From positions 32,180 to 96,179 of the forward strand of contig CACZIO010000002.1 in NCBI GenBank assembly GCA_902781215.1: a DNA stretch of 64,000 nt, in the 5' to 3' direction. A program made the translations under genes and the position numbers. Every line of letters starts with the position of its first letter. The first letter of the stretch is position 1. Below the pieces are notes generated by a model, which saw nothing but the letters and a program-made list of their open reading frames with translations, searched no databases and had not been told where the DNA came from. Source of the DNA: an uncultured Lachnospiraceae bacterium. Lineage in GTDB: Bacteria; Bacillota; Clostridia; Lachnospirales; Lachnospiraceae. Of the stretch, positions 15,096 through 24,435 are shown in pieces.

Positions 15096-15833
15096 ATGAG
15101 CAAACTGGGCAGATTGTTACTGGGCAGCACAATTCTTGGCGTTGCGGCGGCAACCGTCTACTATTACCTGGAGGAGACTTCCAAGGACTCGATCTGCGAT
15201 GCGGACGAGGATATCTTTTCGGACGAATATGAAGAAGACGAAGACGAGGCAGTGACGAGATCCATCGAGGAGGAGATCGCGCAGGATGAGGCGAAGAAGG
15301 CCGACTACGAAGAGACGGCCGCTCGTGTGAAGGCTGCTGCTTCCAGAACCTACACGACCATCAAAGAGGGCTCCAGCGAGGCCTATACCCGCATCAAGGA
15401 GGCGATCGGCCCCCGGGGCGAGACTGTGCTCGAGGTCGTCGGAGAGACCGCCGGCAGGATGAAGGACGTCTTCGCGGACGGCGCCGTCAAGGTGAAGGAA
15501 GCCCTGCAGGAAGAGGAGCCCGAGGAGGACATCTTCGCAGAGGACTATGTGGAGCCCGCAGAGGACGCTGACCTGGACGAGGCCGAGGCTGAGGCCATCG
15601 ACGAGGCTGTGACCGAGGAGCTGGCGGAGGCACCCGAAGCCCCCGAGGCTGCGGAAGCCGCTGAAAAGGCGGAGGAGCCCGCAGCCGCTGAGGAAACACC
15701 TGCAGCGGCAGTTGAGGAAGCTGCCGCAGAGGTCAAAGAGGAGGCCGCCGAGACCGCCGGAGAGATCGCGGAGAAGTTCGAGCAGGCGCCCGACAAGGTC
15801 GAGGAACTCTTCAGCGAGGACAAGCCCGAATAA
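15096..15833 (+). CDS. Acidic protein with N-terminal membrane anchor
   Basis: No named family is recognised. The 245-residue product starts at an ATG preceded by GGAGG (15083-15087). A hydrophobic segment at about residues 5-22 (GRLLLGSTILGVAAATVYYYL) should anchor it in the membrane. It is followed by a strongly acidic region, a helical segment with regularly spaced charges (about 65-135), and an Ala/Glu-rich tail to the end with PEAPEAAEAAEK-like repeats. This resembles YtxH-like or apolipoprotein-like amphipathic helix proteins only in general composition. It is monocistronic, with a strong terminator about 130 bases downstream. Confidence 0.72.
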   Translation: MSKLGRLLLGSTILGVAAATVYYYLEETSKDSICDADEDIFSDEYEEDEDEAVTRSIEEEIAQDEAKKADYEETAARVKAAASRTYTTIKEGSSEAYTRIKEAIGPRGETVLEVVGETAGRMKDVFADGAVKVKEALQEEEPEEDIFAEDYVEPAEDADLDEAEAEAIDEAVTEELAEAPEAPEAAEAAEKAEEPAAAEETPAAAVEEAAAEVKEEAAETAGEIAEKFEQAPDKVEELFSEDKPE

Positions 15834-15960
15834 GCCGAATAAGAATGAAGCGCTGAAGCCTGGCTTGACGGAAGATCGTTGAACAGGCCGGGGCTGAATC
15901 GGCATTATGCTGAACAGACCGCCGCGCGCGCAGCGCAGGAAAATATTGAAGTCGGAAATG

Positions 15961-16010
15961 AAAAAACTGTATCCGGAACCCGTGAGGGAGCCGGATACAG
16001 TTTTTTGTTT
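15961..16010. terminator. Strong bidirectional terminator
   Basis: AAAAAACTGTATCCGG (15961-15976) and CCGGATACAGTTTTTT (15991-16006) form a 16-bp stem, A-rich on the left and T-rich on the right. It can end transcripts from the plus-strand gene at 15096 and the minus-strand gltA. Confidence 0.88.
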
Positions 16011-16044
16011 CGTCGGGACAGGTTTTCTGCTTAGGGAACCACTT

Positions 16045-16108
16045 GGGACGGTTCTCACCGGTTCTTTTTAAACAAATCGGGACCGTTGAAATCGGCGAGA
16101 ACCGTCCC
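16045..16108. repeat. GGGACGGTTCTC / GAGAACCGTCCC element, copy 1
   Basis: GGGACGGTTCTC (16045-16056) and its complement GAGAACCGTCCC (16097-16108) frame about 40 bases just downstream of gltA and are followed by TGGTGGTTTT. The same pair recurs before the gene at 17941 and, as direct repeats, at 55127-55175. Confidence 0.75.
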
Positions 16109-16128
16109 TGGTGGTTTTCTGGTGTTTT

Positions 16129-17484
16129 TTATCGTCTCTGGTTCATGGGCACGAATTCCTGCGTGCTGCCAACGTACTTGGTGGCGGGACGCATGATGCG
16201 GCCGTCGTAGAGCTTGTTCTCCAGGTTGTGGGCGACCCAGCCCGCGACGCGCGCCGTGGCGAAGAGGGGGGTGTAGAGCTCCTCGGGGATGCCCAGCATG
16301 CTGTAGGCAAAGCCGGAGTAGAGGTCGACGTTGGACGGGATCGCGGTGCCCTTGCGCTCCCGGACGACCTCCTTGACCGTGTCCTCAAAGAGCTTGTAGA
16401 AGCTGAACTTGTACATGCAGTTCTTCTCCTCAGCCAGGTTCCGGCAGAGCTTGCGCAGGATCTCCGCGCGGGGATCGCTGAGGGTGTAGACCGCGTGGCC
16501 GAAGCCGTAGACCAGACCGCTGTGGTCATAGTAGTCGTGATCCAGGATCCGGTTGACGATCGAGCGGATTTTGTCCTTGTCCTGGGTGTAGTCCGTATCG
16601 GCGATGACCTGGCGCATCATCTTGGCGACGGAGATATTGGCGCCGCCGTGCTTGGGGCCCTTGAGGGAGCCGATGGAGGCGCTCAGGGCGGAGTAGATAT
16701 CTGTTCCCGTGGAACCGACCACGACGTTTGTGAAGGTGGAGTTGTTACCGCCGCCGTGGTCCGCGTGGATGAGCAGAATGGCATCGAGGAGATTGGCCTC
16801 GTGGTTCGTGAACTTTCCGTCCGGCCGCAGCATGTAGAGGATGTTCTCGGCCATGGAATAGTCCGGGCGGGGGTAGTGGATGATCAGCGAACTCCGGTCA
16901 AAGGAGTGGACCTTGGTGTAGTAGGCATAGCAGCCTAGGGCCGGGAACTTGGCGATCAGGTTGATCCCCTTGAGGAGATTCTCGTATACCTCGGTCTCAT
17001 CCGGCGATTCGTCGTAGTTATAGAGGGACAGGACGGCGGACTGCAGCTTGTTCATCAGGTTGCGGGCGGGCTTGAGCAGGAGCTCGTTGGCCAGGAAGCT
17101 CTCCGGCAGCTCGTAGCGCATGGCCAGGCAGTTCTTGAAATTTTCAAACTCCTCCCGATCGGGCAGGTAGCCGAAGAGAAGCAGGAAACAGGTCTCCTCG
17201 AAGCCATAGTTTCCCTGCCGGTTCTGGATGAGATCTTTGATCGAATAACCGCGGTAGAGCAGATCGCCGTCGCAGGGGATGACGTTCCCCTTTTCATCCT
17301 TTGTATAGCCCACGACATCCGAGATCCGGGTGAGGCCGATCCTGACACCGGTCCCGTCGTCGTTCCGCAGGCCTTTTTTGACATTGTATTCGGAAAAAAG
17401 CTGATTGGGGATATCTGTATAATTGGATGAGCGGCCGAAATAGCGCGCGAGGATACTGTCATCGTTGAAGCGCACATTACTCAT
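16129..17484 (-). CDS. gltA: Citrate synthase
   Basis: Condenses acetyl-CoA and oxaloacetate to citrate in the cytoplasm. The 451-residue protein has the family motifs: the first catalytic region HADHGGGNNSTFT, GSLKGPKHGGAN with its histidine, and GFGHAVYTLSDPRAEIL. Its length and N-terminal extension fit the Clostridia/Gram-positive large type rather than the about 370-residue short type. The start at 17484 gives MSNVRFNDD with AGGAGGT just before it; the frame stays open upstream but that sequence is not protein-like. No aconitase or isocitrate dehydrogenase gene adjoins it. With the pyruvate carboxylase downstream it suggests an oxidative half-TCA route to 2-oxoglutarate. Confidence 0.95.
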   Translation of the reverse strand: MSNVRFNDDSILARYFGRSSNYTDIPNQLFSEYNVKKGLRNDDGTGVRIGLTRISDVVGYTKDEKGNVIPCDGDLLYRGYSIKDLIQNRQGNYGFEETCFLLLFGYLPDREEFENFKNCLAMRYELPESFLANELLLKPARNLMNKLQSAVLSLYNYDESPDETEVYENLLKGINLIAKFPALGCYAYYTKVHSFDRSSLIIHYPRPDYSMAENILYMLRPDGKFTNHEANLLDAILLIHADHGGGNNSTFTNVVVGSTGTDIYSALSASIGSLKGPKHGGANISVAKMMRQVIADTDYTQDKDKIRSIVNRILDHDYYDHSGLVYGFGHAVYTLSDPRAEILRKLCRNLAEEKNCMYKFSFYKLFEDTVKEVVRERKGTAIPSNVDLYSGFAYSMLGIPEELYTPLFATARVAGWVAHNLENKLYDGRIMRPATKYVGSTQEFVPMNQRR

Positions 17485-17940
17485 GGGTTGACCTCCTGTT
17501 CCACACCTGCACATGCACTGCAGACCGTGACCTGTTTGCCGGGACAGCCAAAAAGGCATGACCGGGTCTCCTGTTGAAAGACTTGGAACAGGTCTTCGTA
17601 CAATGGTCCTGCTGTGATCAGACAGGTGTTGTCTGCACATGCGGGCATTTCGCACACATGTATACAAAAATGCATTTGATTGTTCGATTATACCATTTTC
17701 ATGGAAAAAGTCTACTATAAATATGCGAAAAAATGATAAGGCTGCAAGTGAAAACAATTGGGACGGGAACCAATTGAGACGGTTCTCCCGGTATAAAAGA
17801 CCAGGGAGAACCGTCCCTGGTGGTTTCGCGCCCCTCTGGCGCCGACATCATGCTATAATAAGTACAGTGTAGACTTCATACGAACGATGCGCGCATGAGC
17901 CCGTCGTCAAATCTGTGGGAAAAAGACCGGGAGGTATGTG
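17485..17940. other. Divergent intergenic region with gltA promoter and repeat element copy 2
   Basis: On the minus strand TGG-TATAAT gives an extended -10 (17688-17693) with only a weak -35 near 17709-17714, a likely gltA promoter with a roughly 200-base leader. ACGGTTCTCCC (17780-17790) and GGGAGAACCGTCCC (17805-17818), followed by TGGTGGTTT, repeat the element seen after gltA. A TATAAT-like TATAATAAG occurs near 17853 on the plus strand, ahead of the gene at 17941. No gene is seen. Confidence 0.55.
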
Positions 17941-19998
17941 ATGAAGATTTGCTACAACTGCTTCCATAAGAATAAAAATGATGCATCCTTCTGCGAGGAG
18001 TGCGGATATCCGCTCTCCTTTGTGAACGCCGCCGGCGCCGCAGCGGAGCCTGTTCCGGATCCGGATGCCATGCCCTGCGGGGAGACGCTGTACGGGCGCT
18101 ATATGACAGGCCGCGTCCTGCAGCGGGACGTAGGAGGCTTTTTCTATACGGCGCAGGATTCCCGGTCCGGGGAGACGGTCGTCCTCAGGGAATATTTCCC
18201 GAAAGAAACTGCCGCTCGCAGTTCCATGCGGACCGTTTCGGTGCAGGATGATCAGCGGAATCAGTTTCAGGAGGGAAAAGAGGCTTTCCTGGACAGGGCG
18301 GAGGCGCTTCTGGACCGGGAGGAGGAAGCTGCGGAGGGCGGCGCGCCCTCTGTCAGGCTCCAGTCCTTTTTCAGCCAGAACAACACCGCCTATATGGTCT
18401 TTGAATACGACACGCCGGACCATCTGCAGGCCTTCCTGACCGACCAGCTTGACCTCGGGACAGAGCTGTGGAAGGATCTTCCCGTCCATGAACGGATTCC
18501 GGTTGTGGAGGAAGACGCGTCAGAGGCGGAAGAGCTCATTTCGAATATTTCGGAGGAGGTTCAGCGGGACATTGAAGACACCCCTGATGTGGATGACGTG
18601 GACTTTACAACCGATGAAGGCTCGGATGAGGATCCGGATCCGTCCACAGCCGGCACGGTTCTGCTGCGGGATGAGACCGGACCGGAGTCGGGCATGCGGC
18701 CGGAAGGAAGCACAGGAGATGCCGATCCGGATCTATTGCATGACGGGAAGGGAGCGAATACGGGCAGTGGGAGCGCCCCGGAAACAGTCCCGGCAGCGGA
18801 TCCCGACCGGCCTCAGATCCGGCCAAATCGTAAACCCATTCCCCTGGCGGCGGTCCTGGGCATCTTCGGTGTCATCATCGTGCTCCTGGGCCTTCTGGTC
18901 TTCATGGTCGGCCGCCTTTTGACCGGGCTTTCTCAATCGGGATTGGGATACGGAACGAGTCCCCTCTGGATCAAGAGGATCATCTGGGAGATGAAGCGGA
19001 GGCAGTCGGATGACACCGGAACAGACCGGAAGAAGGAAGATGAGAAGGAAGATGAGAAGGATGGGAAAAAAGATACGGAATGGGACATGAGCATGAAGGC
19101 GGAGGGAATCTCTGCAGGCAATTTCTATAACCGGGGGCGCTTTGTCCTGTATGGGGATGACTACTATTATTCCTCCTACGACGGAGTTCTTCACGAGGAG
19201 GACCTGACAAAGGAGGGCGGAGATTCCGCCGTGGACAGCATCACCGAATACATGAATCTCTACGGGAATCATATCTATTATCCCGATGAGGTGGAAGGAA
19301 CCATTGTCCGCTACGACCCGGAGACGGAGGAATCTGCGGTCGTCTATAACGCCAGTACTGATTTCAATTATGCCCCGGAGACGCTGTACATGTACGGGGG
19401 CTGGTGCTATTTTTCCAGAAACAGCAACCTGTACAGGCTGTCTGTCGAATCCCTGGACGATATTGTACCGGCAGACCCGAATGACGTGGAACTGGTGACA
19501 GACCGCTTTAACGGGCCGGGATACGTCTATGAAAGCCTGTGCTTTGTCGGGGACCGGATGGTCTATAACGGCAATAGAGGCCTGGTCTGTGCGGCCCTGG
19601 ATGGAAGCGACGCGGAGACCCTGGCAGATGTGCAGGGCGCCCTCGTCACGGACGGAGAATTCATCTACTGCTGGCACGGGACCAGGTGGGTCGACAGGAT
19701 CAGCCTCATGGGGGACGTCGACCGGGTCCTGGAGATGGATGTCGGAGATTTCATTGCGACAGCCAACTTCTGCGACGGATATCTGTATATTGTTCTGGAG
19801 AAGGACGAGGGATATCAACTGTGCCGGTTTAATCCGGGCACAGAGGAGGTGGACGAGATCGGTTACTTCGGGCAGGAGGGAGACCTTCTGGTCAGTCTGA
19901 CTATGTTTCCCGATGCGGAAAACGCCTATGCCTATCTCTACCGCAGGGAAAATGATGACTTCCTGCCCGTATATGAGGAGATTCCGGTCAATCCGTGA
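17941..19998 (+). CDS. Zinc-ribbon, kinase-like membrane protein with extracytoplasmic propeller-like domain
   Basis: This 685-residue protein starts with a zinc ribbon (CYNC at about 4-7, CEEC at about 18-21). Next comes LYGRYMTGRVLQRDVGGFFY and then VVLREYFPKE, which mirrors the nucleotide-loop and lysine strand of Ser/Thr kinases, but the chain then shifts to acidic linker sequence: no HRD or DFG motif follows, so it is a truncated, presumably inactive kinase lobe. A single membrane helix lies at about 300-325. The outer part (about 380-685) is rich in Tyr/Gly/Asp with repeated NHIYYPDE, GGWCYFSRNSNLYRL and GEFIYCWHGTRW segments like the DUF5050/beta-propeller domains of clostridial surface proteins. 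GGGAGG precedes the start. A sensory role is plausible but unproven. Confidence 0.75.
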   Translation: MKICYNCFHKNKNDASFCEECGYPLSFVNAAGAAAEPVPDPDAMPCGETLYGRYMTGRVLQRDVGGFFYTAQDSRSGETVVLREYFPKETAARSSMRTVSVQDDQRNQFQEGKEAFLDRAEALLDREEEAAEGGAPSVRLQSFFSQNNTAYMVFEYDTPDHLQAFLTDQLDLGTELWKDLPVHERIPVVEEDASEAEELISNISEEVQRDIEDTPDVDDVDFTTDEGSDEDPDPSTAGTVLLRDETGPESGMRPEGSTGDADPDLLHDGKGANTGSGSAPETVPAADPDRPQIRPNRKPIPLAAVLGIFGVIIVLLGLLVFMVGRLLTGLSQSGLGYGTSPLWIKRIIWEMKRRQSDDTGTDRKKEDEKEDEKDGKKDTEWDMSMKAEGISAGNFYNRGRFVLYGDDYYYSSYDGVLHEEDLTKEGGDSAVDSITEYMNLYGNHIYYPDEVEGTIVRYDPETEESAVVYNASTDFNYAPETLYMYGGWCYFSRNSNLYRLSVESLDDIVPADPNDVELVTDRFNGPGYVYESLCFVGDRMVYNGNRGLVCAALDGSDAETLADVQGALVTDGEFIYCWHGTRWVDRISLMGDVDRVLEMDVGDFIATANFCDGYLYIVLEKDEGYQLCRFNPGTEEVDEIGYFGQEGDLLVSLTMFPDAENAYAYLYRRENDDFLPVYEEIPVNP

Positions 19999-20346
19999 CA
20001 AAAAGGGGATGGAGGGAAACACTCTGTCTGCAGAGGAATTGACCGGCGGACGCCCCTGTCATCGGAGCGGTGCTGTCTGTGGGCGCTGCCGGACAGGTTC
20101 CGGACATGTTTCGGACAGGGCACGCTCTGCGGGCCGGTCATAAGCCGGGAACAGACCCCGGACCTGCCGCCGATGTTGACTGGAAAAGGCATCTCCCGTA
20201 GAATAGGCACTGGACTAAAACGATGATGATCAGGGTCCGCAGCTTAGCCGCATCACACTTGCAGAGGCTTTACTGCAGTGAATGCGCAGTGGGGCAGACG
20301 GGGATCCGGGAGCCTGTGTGAGTACTTCCGGAAGCGGAGGACAGCG
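19999..20346 (+). other. Intergenic region with 11-bp direct repeats and promoter
   Basis: CGGACAGGTTC, CGGACATGTTT and CGGACAGGGC follow each other at 11-bp steps (20090-20121), about 55 bases upstream of a good promoter. No gene is seen here. A faint hairpin-like GC stretch follows the promoter. Confidence 0.5.
20176..20204 (+). promoter_or_regulatory. Predicted sigma-A promoter for the zinc-finger gene and polA
   Basis: TTGACT (20176-20181), a 17-base spacer and TAGAAT (20199-20204) closely match consensus and lie 142 bases before the start at 20347. Confidence 0.65.
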
Positions 20347-20667
20347 ATGACCTGTAAGGATTTTTCCGGGATGATTCCCGATTTTTTCAATGACCGGCTG
20401 GACAATGCCTCTCTTAAGGCCTTCCTCGACCACCACAGAACCTGCAAGGGCTGCAGGGAGGAGCTTGAGATCCAGTATCTGGTCGGCAGAGCCTTCGAAC
20501 AGATGGAGGCGGGAGAGGAGGTCAACCTCGCAAAGGACCTCCCCGATTATATCGAAAAGGAAGAACACCGCCTGGAGGGGCGCGCCCGGATTTTCCGCAC
20601 CGCCGTGATCCTGGAAGCCGCGGCGGTCGCCCTCGCTGTTCTGACAGCGGTCATTTATATGATGTGA
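20347..20667 (+). CDS. Small zinc-finger membrane protein (anti-sigma-like)
   Basis: From the ATG at 20347 (GGAGG upstream) this encodes 106 residues. The N-terminus has the zf-HC2/anti-sigma pattern: a cysteine in MTCKDF, then LDHHRTCKGCREEL with H-x3-C-x2-C. The C-terminus is one membrane helix (about 83-104, VILEAAAVALAVLTAVIYMM). The layout is that of short anti-sigma or zinc-finger membrane proteins, yet no sigma factor gene adjoins it; the next gene is polA. The partner is unknown. Alternative upstream starts to 20278 lack a ribosome site. Confidence 0.72.
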   Translation: MTCKDFSGMIPDFFNDRLDNASLKAFLDHHRTCKGCREELEIQYLVGRAFEQMEAGEEVNLAKDLPDYIEKEEHRLEGRARIFRTAVILEAAAVALAVLTAVIYMM

Positions 20668-20755
20668 ACCACCGGGGAGGTATCTCCCGGTTTCGCCGGA
20701 AGGAACAATTGAACCACCGGGGACGTATCTCCCGGTTTCGCCGGAAGGAACGATT
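20666..20755 (+). repeat. 45-bp direct duplication between zinc-finger gene and polA
   Basis: Two nearly identical 45-base units begin at 20666 (inside the stop codon) and 20711. Each holds GAACCACCGGGGA, GTATCTCCCGG and TTTCGCCGGAAGGAAC. The second unit ends in the ribosome site of polA (GGAAGGAAC), and the first unit carries the same ribosome-site-like sequence with no gene after it. Confidence 0.85.
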
Positions 20756-23590
20756 ATGTCGAACGATAAGAAGAAACTGATGCTGGTCGACGGACACAGC
20801 ATCCTCAACAGGGCATTTTACGGGATGCCGGACCTGACCAACGCAAAGGGCGTGCACACGGGGGCTGTCTACGGCTTTCTGAACATCCTCTTCAGCCAGC
20901 TGGATGAGGAGAAGCCGGACTACCTGACGGTCGCCTTCGATGTCCATGCGCCGACCTTCCGGCACGAGGCCTACGCCGACTACAAGGGGACGAGGAGCGC
21001 CATGCCCGAGGAACTCCGGGAGCAGGTGCCCCTGATCAAAAAGATGCTGACAGCTATGGGAATCGTCATCTGTGAGCAGGCCGGCCTGGAGGCGGACGAT
21101 ATCCTGGGGACCCTGGCCAGGAAGGCGGAGGCCCAGGACATGGACGTGGTCCTGATCTCCGGCGACAGGGACCTGCTGCAGATCGCGACGGACCGCATCT
21201 GCATCCGGATCCCCCGCACCCGCCAGGGGCGGACCACCATCGATGATTTCCGGGCCCCGCAGGTCGTGGAGACCTACGGCGTCACCCCGCTTCAGTTCAT
21301 CGAGGTCAAAGCCCTCATGGGCGATTCCTCCGACAACGTGCCCGGCGTGCCCAAGGTCGGGGAGAAGACGGCGACCCAGCTGATCCGGGAGTACAAGTCC
21401 GTGGACGGCGTCTATGAAAATCTGGACAAGATCAAAAAGCCGGCCCTGCACAGGAACCTGGCCGAAAATGAGGACAAGGCCCGGCTGAGCCTCTTTCTGG
21501 TGACCATCAGGACCGACTGCGACGTGGAGCTTGACACGGACCACGCCGCCACGGGCGGATATTATACAAAGGAGGCCTTCGACCTCTGCACGGAGCTGGG
21601 CTTTAAAAACCTCCTGCCCCGTTTTGACCGGGAGGTCATCGAGGATCAGTCGGAGGAGTTCGACGTCCGGCAGATCCGGGACCGCGCCTCTCTGCAGAAG
21701 CTGGAGGAGGAAGCCACGGGCAGGATCGCGCAGGAGGAAGGCTTTGTGATCGGTGTATGGCCCCTGCTGGACCGGGCGGGTTACGGGATGGAGACGCCTT
21801 CCGTCCTGACCGGCGCCGCGGTCTCCTTCGCTGGAACCGGCGCTGATAATAAAAAGACGACACAGAATCTGTTCATCCACTGCGTTTCCTCTGACGGGAC
21901 GGAAAAAACCTCTCCGGATGCCGGCATGGACGCCGCTCTTAAAGATGCAGTGACAGAATCAGACCTTACGGCCTTTTTCAAAAAGATCCGCACCGCCGTG
22001 CTGGAGAGCGCGTCGGAGCGGGGCGAGGACAGAGGTGCCTGGCTGGCCCTCTTTGCCCAGAAGGAACAGATGCCTCTGTGGGGGATCGACGGCCGGGAGG
22101 AATTCCGGGACGGCATCCGCATGGAGGGCATCGAGGACATGCTGGTCTGTTGCTACCTTGTCAATCCGCTCAAAAACGATTACGAGATCGAGGATGCGGC
22201 CAACGAGTACCTGGGAATCTCTCTGCAGAGCAGAAAACAGCTCTTCGGCAAGTCCTCCTGGGCCCAGGCCATGCGGGAGAATCCCGATGAAGTTGTCAAC
22301 TATGCCTGCCGCGCCGCGGATGCCCTGCGCAGGATCGCGCCCCTGGTCCGGGAAAAACTGGCGGACCAGGACATGTGGCAGCTCTACACTAAGATCGAGC
22401 GGCCCCTGACCTTTATCCTGGCCGATATGGAACGGCTGGGTGTCCGTATTCAGCCGGAGGCCCTGCGCGCCTACAGTGAGCGCCTGGGTGGCCGGATCGA
22501 GGAGCTGGAGCAGCAGATCTACCAGGAGACGGGGACGACCTTCAACATCGCCTCCCCCAAACAGCTGGGCGAAGTCCTCTTTGAAAAAATGGGCCTGCCC
22601 GGCGGCAAGAAGACCAAGACCGGTTATTCCACGGCGGCGGGCGTCCTGGAGAAGCTGGCGCCCGACTACCCGGTGGTCAATGATATCCTGGAGTACCGGG
22701 GCCTGACCAAGCTCCGCTCGACCTATGCCGACGGCCTCATGGCCTATGTGGCGCAGGACAGCCGGATCCACACGACCCTGACCCAGACGATCACGGCGAC
22801 CGGCCGGATCAGCTCCACGGACCCCAACCTCCAGAACATCCCCATGAAGACCGACCTGGGCCGGCAGATCCGCAAGGCCTTTATCCCCCGGGACGGCTAC
22901 AGCTTCACCGATGCTGACTACTCTCAGATCGAGCTCAGGATCCTGGCCCACATGTCCGGGGATCCCGGCCTCATCGAAGCCTATCAGGAAAACGAGGACA
23001 TCCACCGCATCACGGCCTCCAGGGTCTTCCACACCCCCTTCGACGAGGTGACGCCCCTGCAGCGCCGCAATGCCAAGGCCGTCAATTTCGGCATCGTCTA
23101 CGGCATCAGCTCCTTCGGCCTCTCGCAGGGACTCTCCATCACCCGCGCCGAGGCGGCGGAGTATATCAAGGCCTATTTCAAGACCTATCCCGGCATCAAG
23201 ATCTTCCTGGACCGGCTGGTCTCGGACGCAAAGAAAAAAGGCTACGCGAAGACCATGTACGGCCGCCGCAGGCCCGTGCCGGAGCTGTCCTCCAGCAATT
23301 TCATGCAGCGGTCCTTCGGCGAGCGCGTCGCCATGAATTCGCCCATCCAGGGGTCTGCCGCCGACATCATGAAGATCGCCATGATCCGGGTCTGGGAGCG
23401 GATCCACCGCGAACATCTCAAGTCCGAACTGATCCTGCAGATCCACGACGAGCTCCTGATCGAGACTGCCCCCGGCGAGGAAGAGCGGGTCCGCCGGATC
23501 CTGGAGGAGGAGATGGAGCAGGCGGCAGACCTGGCGGTACGCCTGGAGACGGATATCCACAGCGGCAGCGACTGGTACGTTGCGAAATAA
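20756..23590 (+). CDS. polA: DNA polymerase I
   Basis: Repair and Okazaki-fragment polymerase, 944 residues. The N-terminal 5' nuclease (1-300) has LMLVDGHSILNRAFYG, FRHEAYADYKGTR and the acidic EADDILGTL. The middle (about 310-550) is a 3'-5' exonuclease-like domain without obvious catalytic acids and with a low-complexity stretch near 350-400, so proofreading is doubtful. The polymerase domain has motif A DADYSQIELR (about 718-727), motif B RRNAKAVNFGIVYG and motif C QIHDELLIE. The ATG follows GGAAGGAAC. coaE and a walJ-like gene follow on the same strand. Confidence 0.97.
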   Translation: MSNDKKKLMLVDGHSILNRAFYGMPDLTNAKGVHTGAVYGFLNILFSQLDEEKPDYLTVAFDVHAPTFRHEAYADYKGTRSAMPEELREQVPLIKKMLTAMGIVICEQAGLEADDILGTLARKAEAQDMDVVLISGDRDLLQIATDRICIRIPRTRQGRTTIDDFRAPQVVETYGVTPLQFIEVKALMGDSSDNVPGVPKVGEKTATQLIREYKSVDGVYENLDKIKKPALHRNLAENEDKARLSLFLVTIRTDCDVELDTDHAATGGYYTKEAFDLCTELGFKNLLPRFDREVIEDQSEEFDVRQIRDRASLQKLEEEATGRIAQEEGFVIGVWPLLDRAGYGMETPSVLTGAAVSFAGTGADNKKTTQNLFIHCVSSDGTEKTSPDAGMDAALKDAVTESDLTAFFKKIRTAVLESASERGEDRGAWLALFAQKEQMPLWGIDGREEFRDGIRMEGIEDMLVCCYLVNPLKNDYEIEDAANEYLGISLQSRKQLFGKSSWAQAMRENPDEVVNYACRAADALRRIAPLVREKLADQDMWQLYTKIERPLTFILADMERLGVRIQPEALRAYSERLGGRIEELEQQIYQETGTTFNIASPKQLGEVLFEKMGLPGGKKTKTGYSTAAGVLEKLAPDYPVVNDILEYRGLTKLRSTYADGLMAYVAQDSRIHTTLTQTITATGRISSTDPNLQNIPMKTDLGRQIRKAFIPRDGYSFTDADYSQIELRILAHMSGDPGLIEAYQENEDIHRITASRVFHTPFDEVTPLQRRNAKAVNFGIVYGISSFGLSQGLSITRAEAAEYIKAYFKTYPGIKIFLDRLVSDAKKKGYAKTMYGRRRPVPELSSSNFMQRSFGERVAMNSPIQGSAADIMKIAMIRVWERIHREHLKSELILQIHDELLIETAPGEEERVRRILEEEMEQAADLAVRLETDIHSGSDWYVAK

Positions 23591-23736
23591 ACAGCTTACG
23601 GCCCAATCATGCCAGATGATCAGGACTGGTGGCAGAGGATATCGGAATGCTTCGATTCCGGACATCAGACACTAAGTAAAAACATGCAATCCTGACAATA
23701 AATGTTCGGGATATCAATACGGGAGAGAAAACACAA

Positions 23737-24435
23737 GTGAAAATCATAGGCGTGACCGGCGGTGTTGGAGCCGGCAAATCGGAAATCCTGCACTATATAG
23801 AGACCCATTACAATGCCCGCGTTCTGCTTGCAGACGAGGCGGCCCACGCGATCGAAGCCCCCGGGGGCGCGATCTATGAGTCCCTCATTCAGCTCCTGGA
23901 GAGGTATCCCGTTCCGGTGACAGACGCTGCCGGAACGATCGGCGGGAATACCGATGATGCGGCGGGCGGTGATACCGGCGGAGCAGCCGGCTCTGCGCCG
24001 GTGATGCCCCCGATCACCCTTCCCGACGGCAGGATCAACAAGCCGGAGATGGCCAGACGGATCTTCTCCGTGCCTGAACTGCTGGAGCAGGTCAATCAGC
24101 TCGTGCATCCCGCGGTCAAAATCTATATACTGGATGAGTCGGCCCGGGAGAAGAAGGCGGGCAGACTGGACTTTTTTATCGTCGAAGCGGCTCTCCTGAT
24201 CGAGGCCGGCTACAAGGAGCACCTGGACGAGCTCTGGTACATCTACTGCGACGAGAACGAGCGCCGCAGGCGCCTGCGCGCCTCCCGCGGCTATAGCGAC
24301 GAAAAAATCGACAACATCCTCCGCAGCCAGCTGTCCGAGCAGGAATTCCGCGACAATGCGGACGTCGTCATCGACAACAGCGGCACCATCGAGGCCGCCT
24401 GTGCCCAGGTGGACGCGGCGCTGAGCAGGGGCTGA
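23737..24435 (+). CDS. coaE: Dephospho-CoA kinase
   Basis: Phosphorylates dephospho-CoA in the last step of coenzyme A synthesis. The 232-residue protein has the P-loop GVTGGVGAGKS, the DEAAHAIE segment, HPAVK near 128, VEAALLIEAGY near 150 and the lid RRRRLRASRGYS. It starts at GTG with GGGAGAG upstream. Residues about 63-92 hold a Gly/Ala/Asp-rich insertion (GGNTDDAAGGDTGGAAGS) not found in usual CoaE. It follows polA, a common neighbour in Firmicutes. Confidence 0.94.
   Translation: MKIIGVTGGVGAGKSEILHYIETHYNARVLLADEAAHAIEAPGGAIYESLIQLLERYPVPVTDAAGTIGGNTDDAAGGDTGGAAGSAPVMPPITLPDGRINKPEMARRIFSVPELLEQVNQLVHPAVKIYILDESAREKKAGRLDFFIVEAALLIEAGYKEHLDELWYIYCDENERRRRLRASRGYSDEKIDNILRSQLSEQEFRDNADVVIDNSGTIEAACAQVDAALSRG

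Noticed and set aside
16111-16938. Plus-strand frame of 275 residues opposite gltA
   Set aside because: Complement shadow of citrate synthase; it lacks a ribosome site and protein-like features.
20278-20346. Longer start for the zinc-finger protein
   Set aside because: No ribosome site precedes it, whereas GGAGG precedes the ATG at 20347, where the zinc-finger sequence begins.
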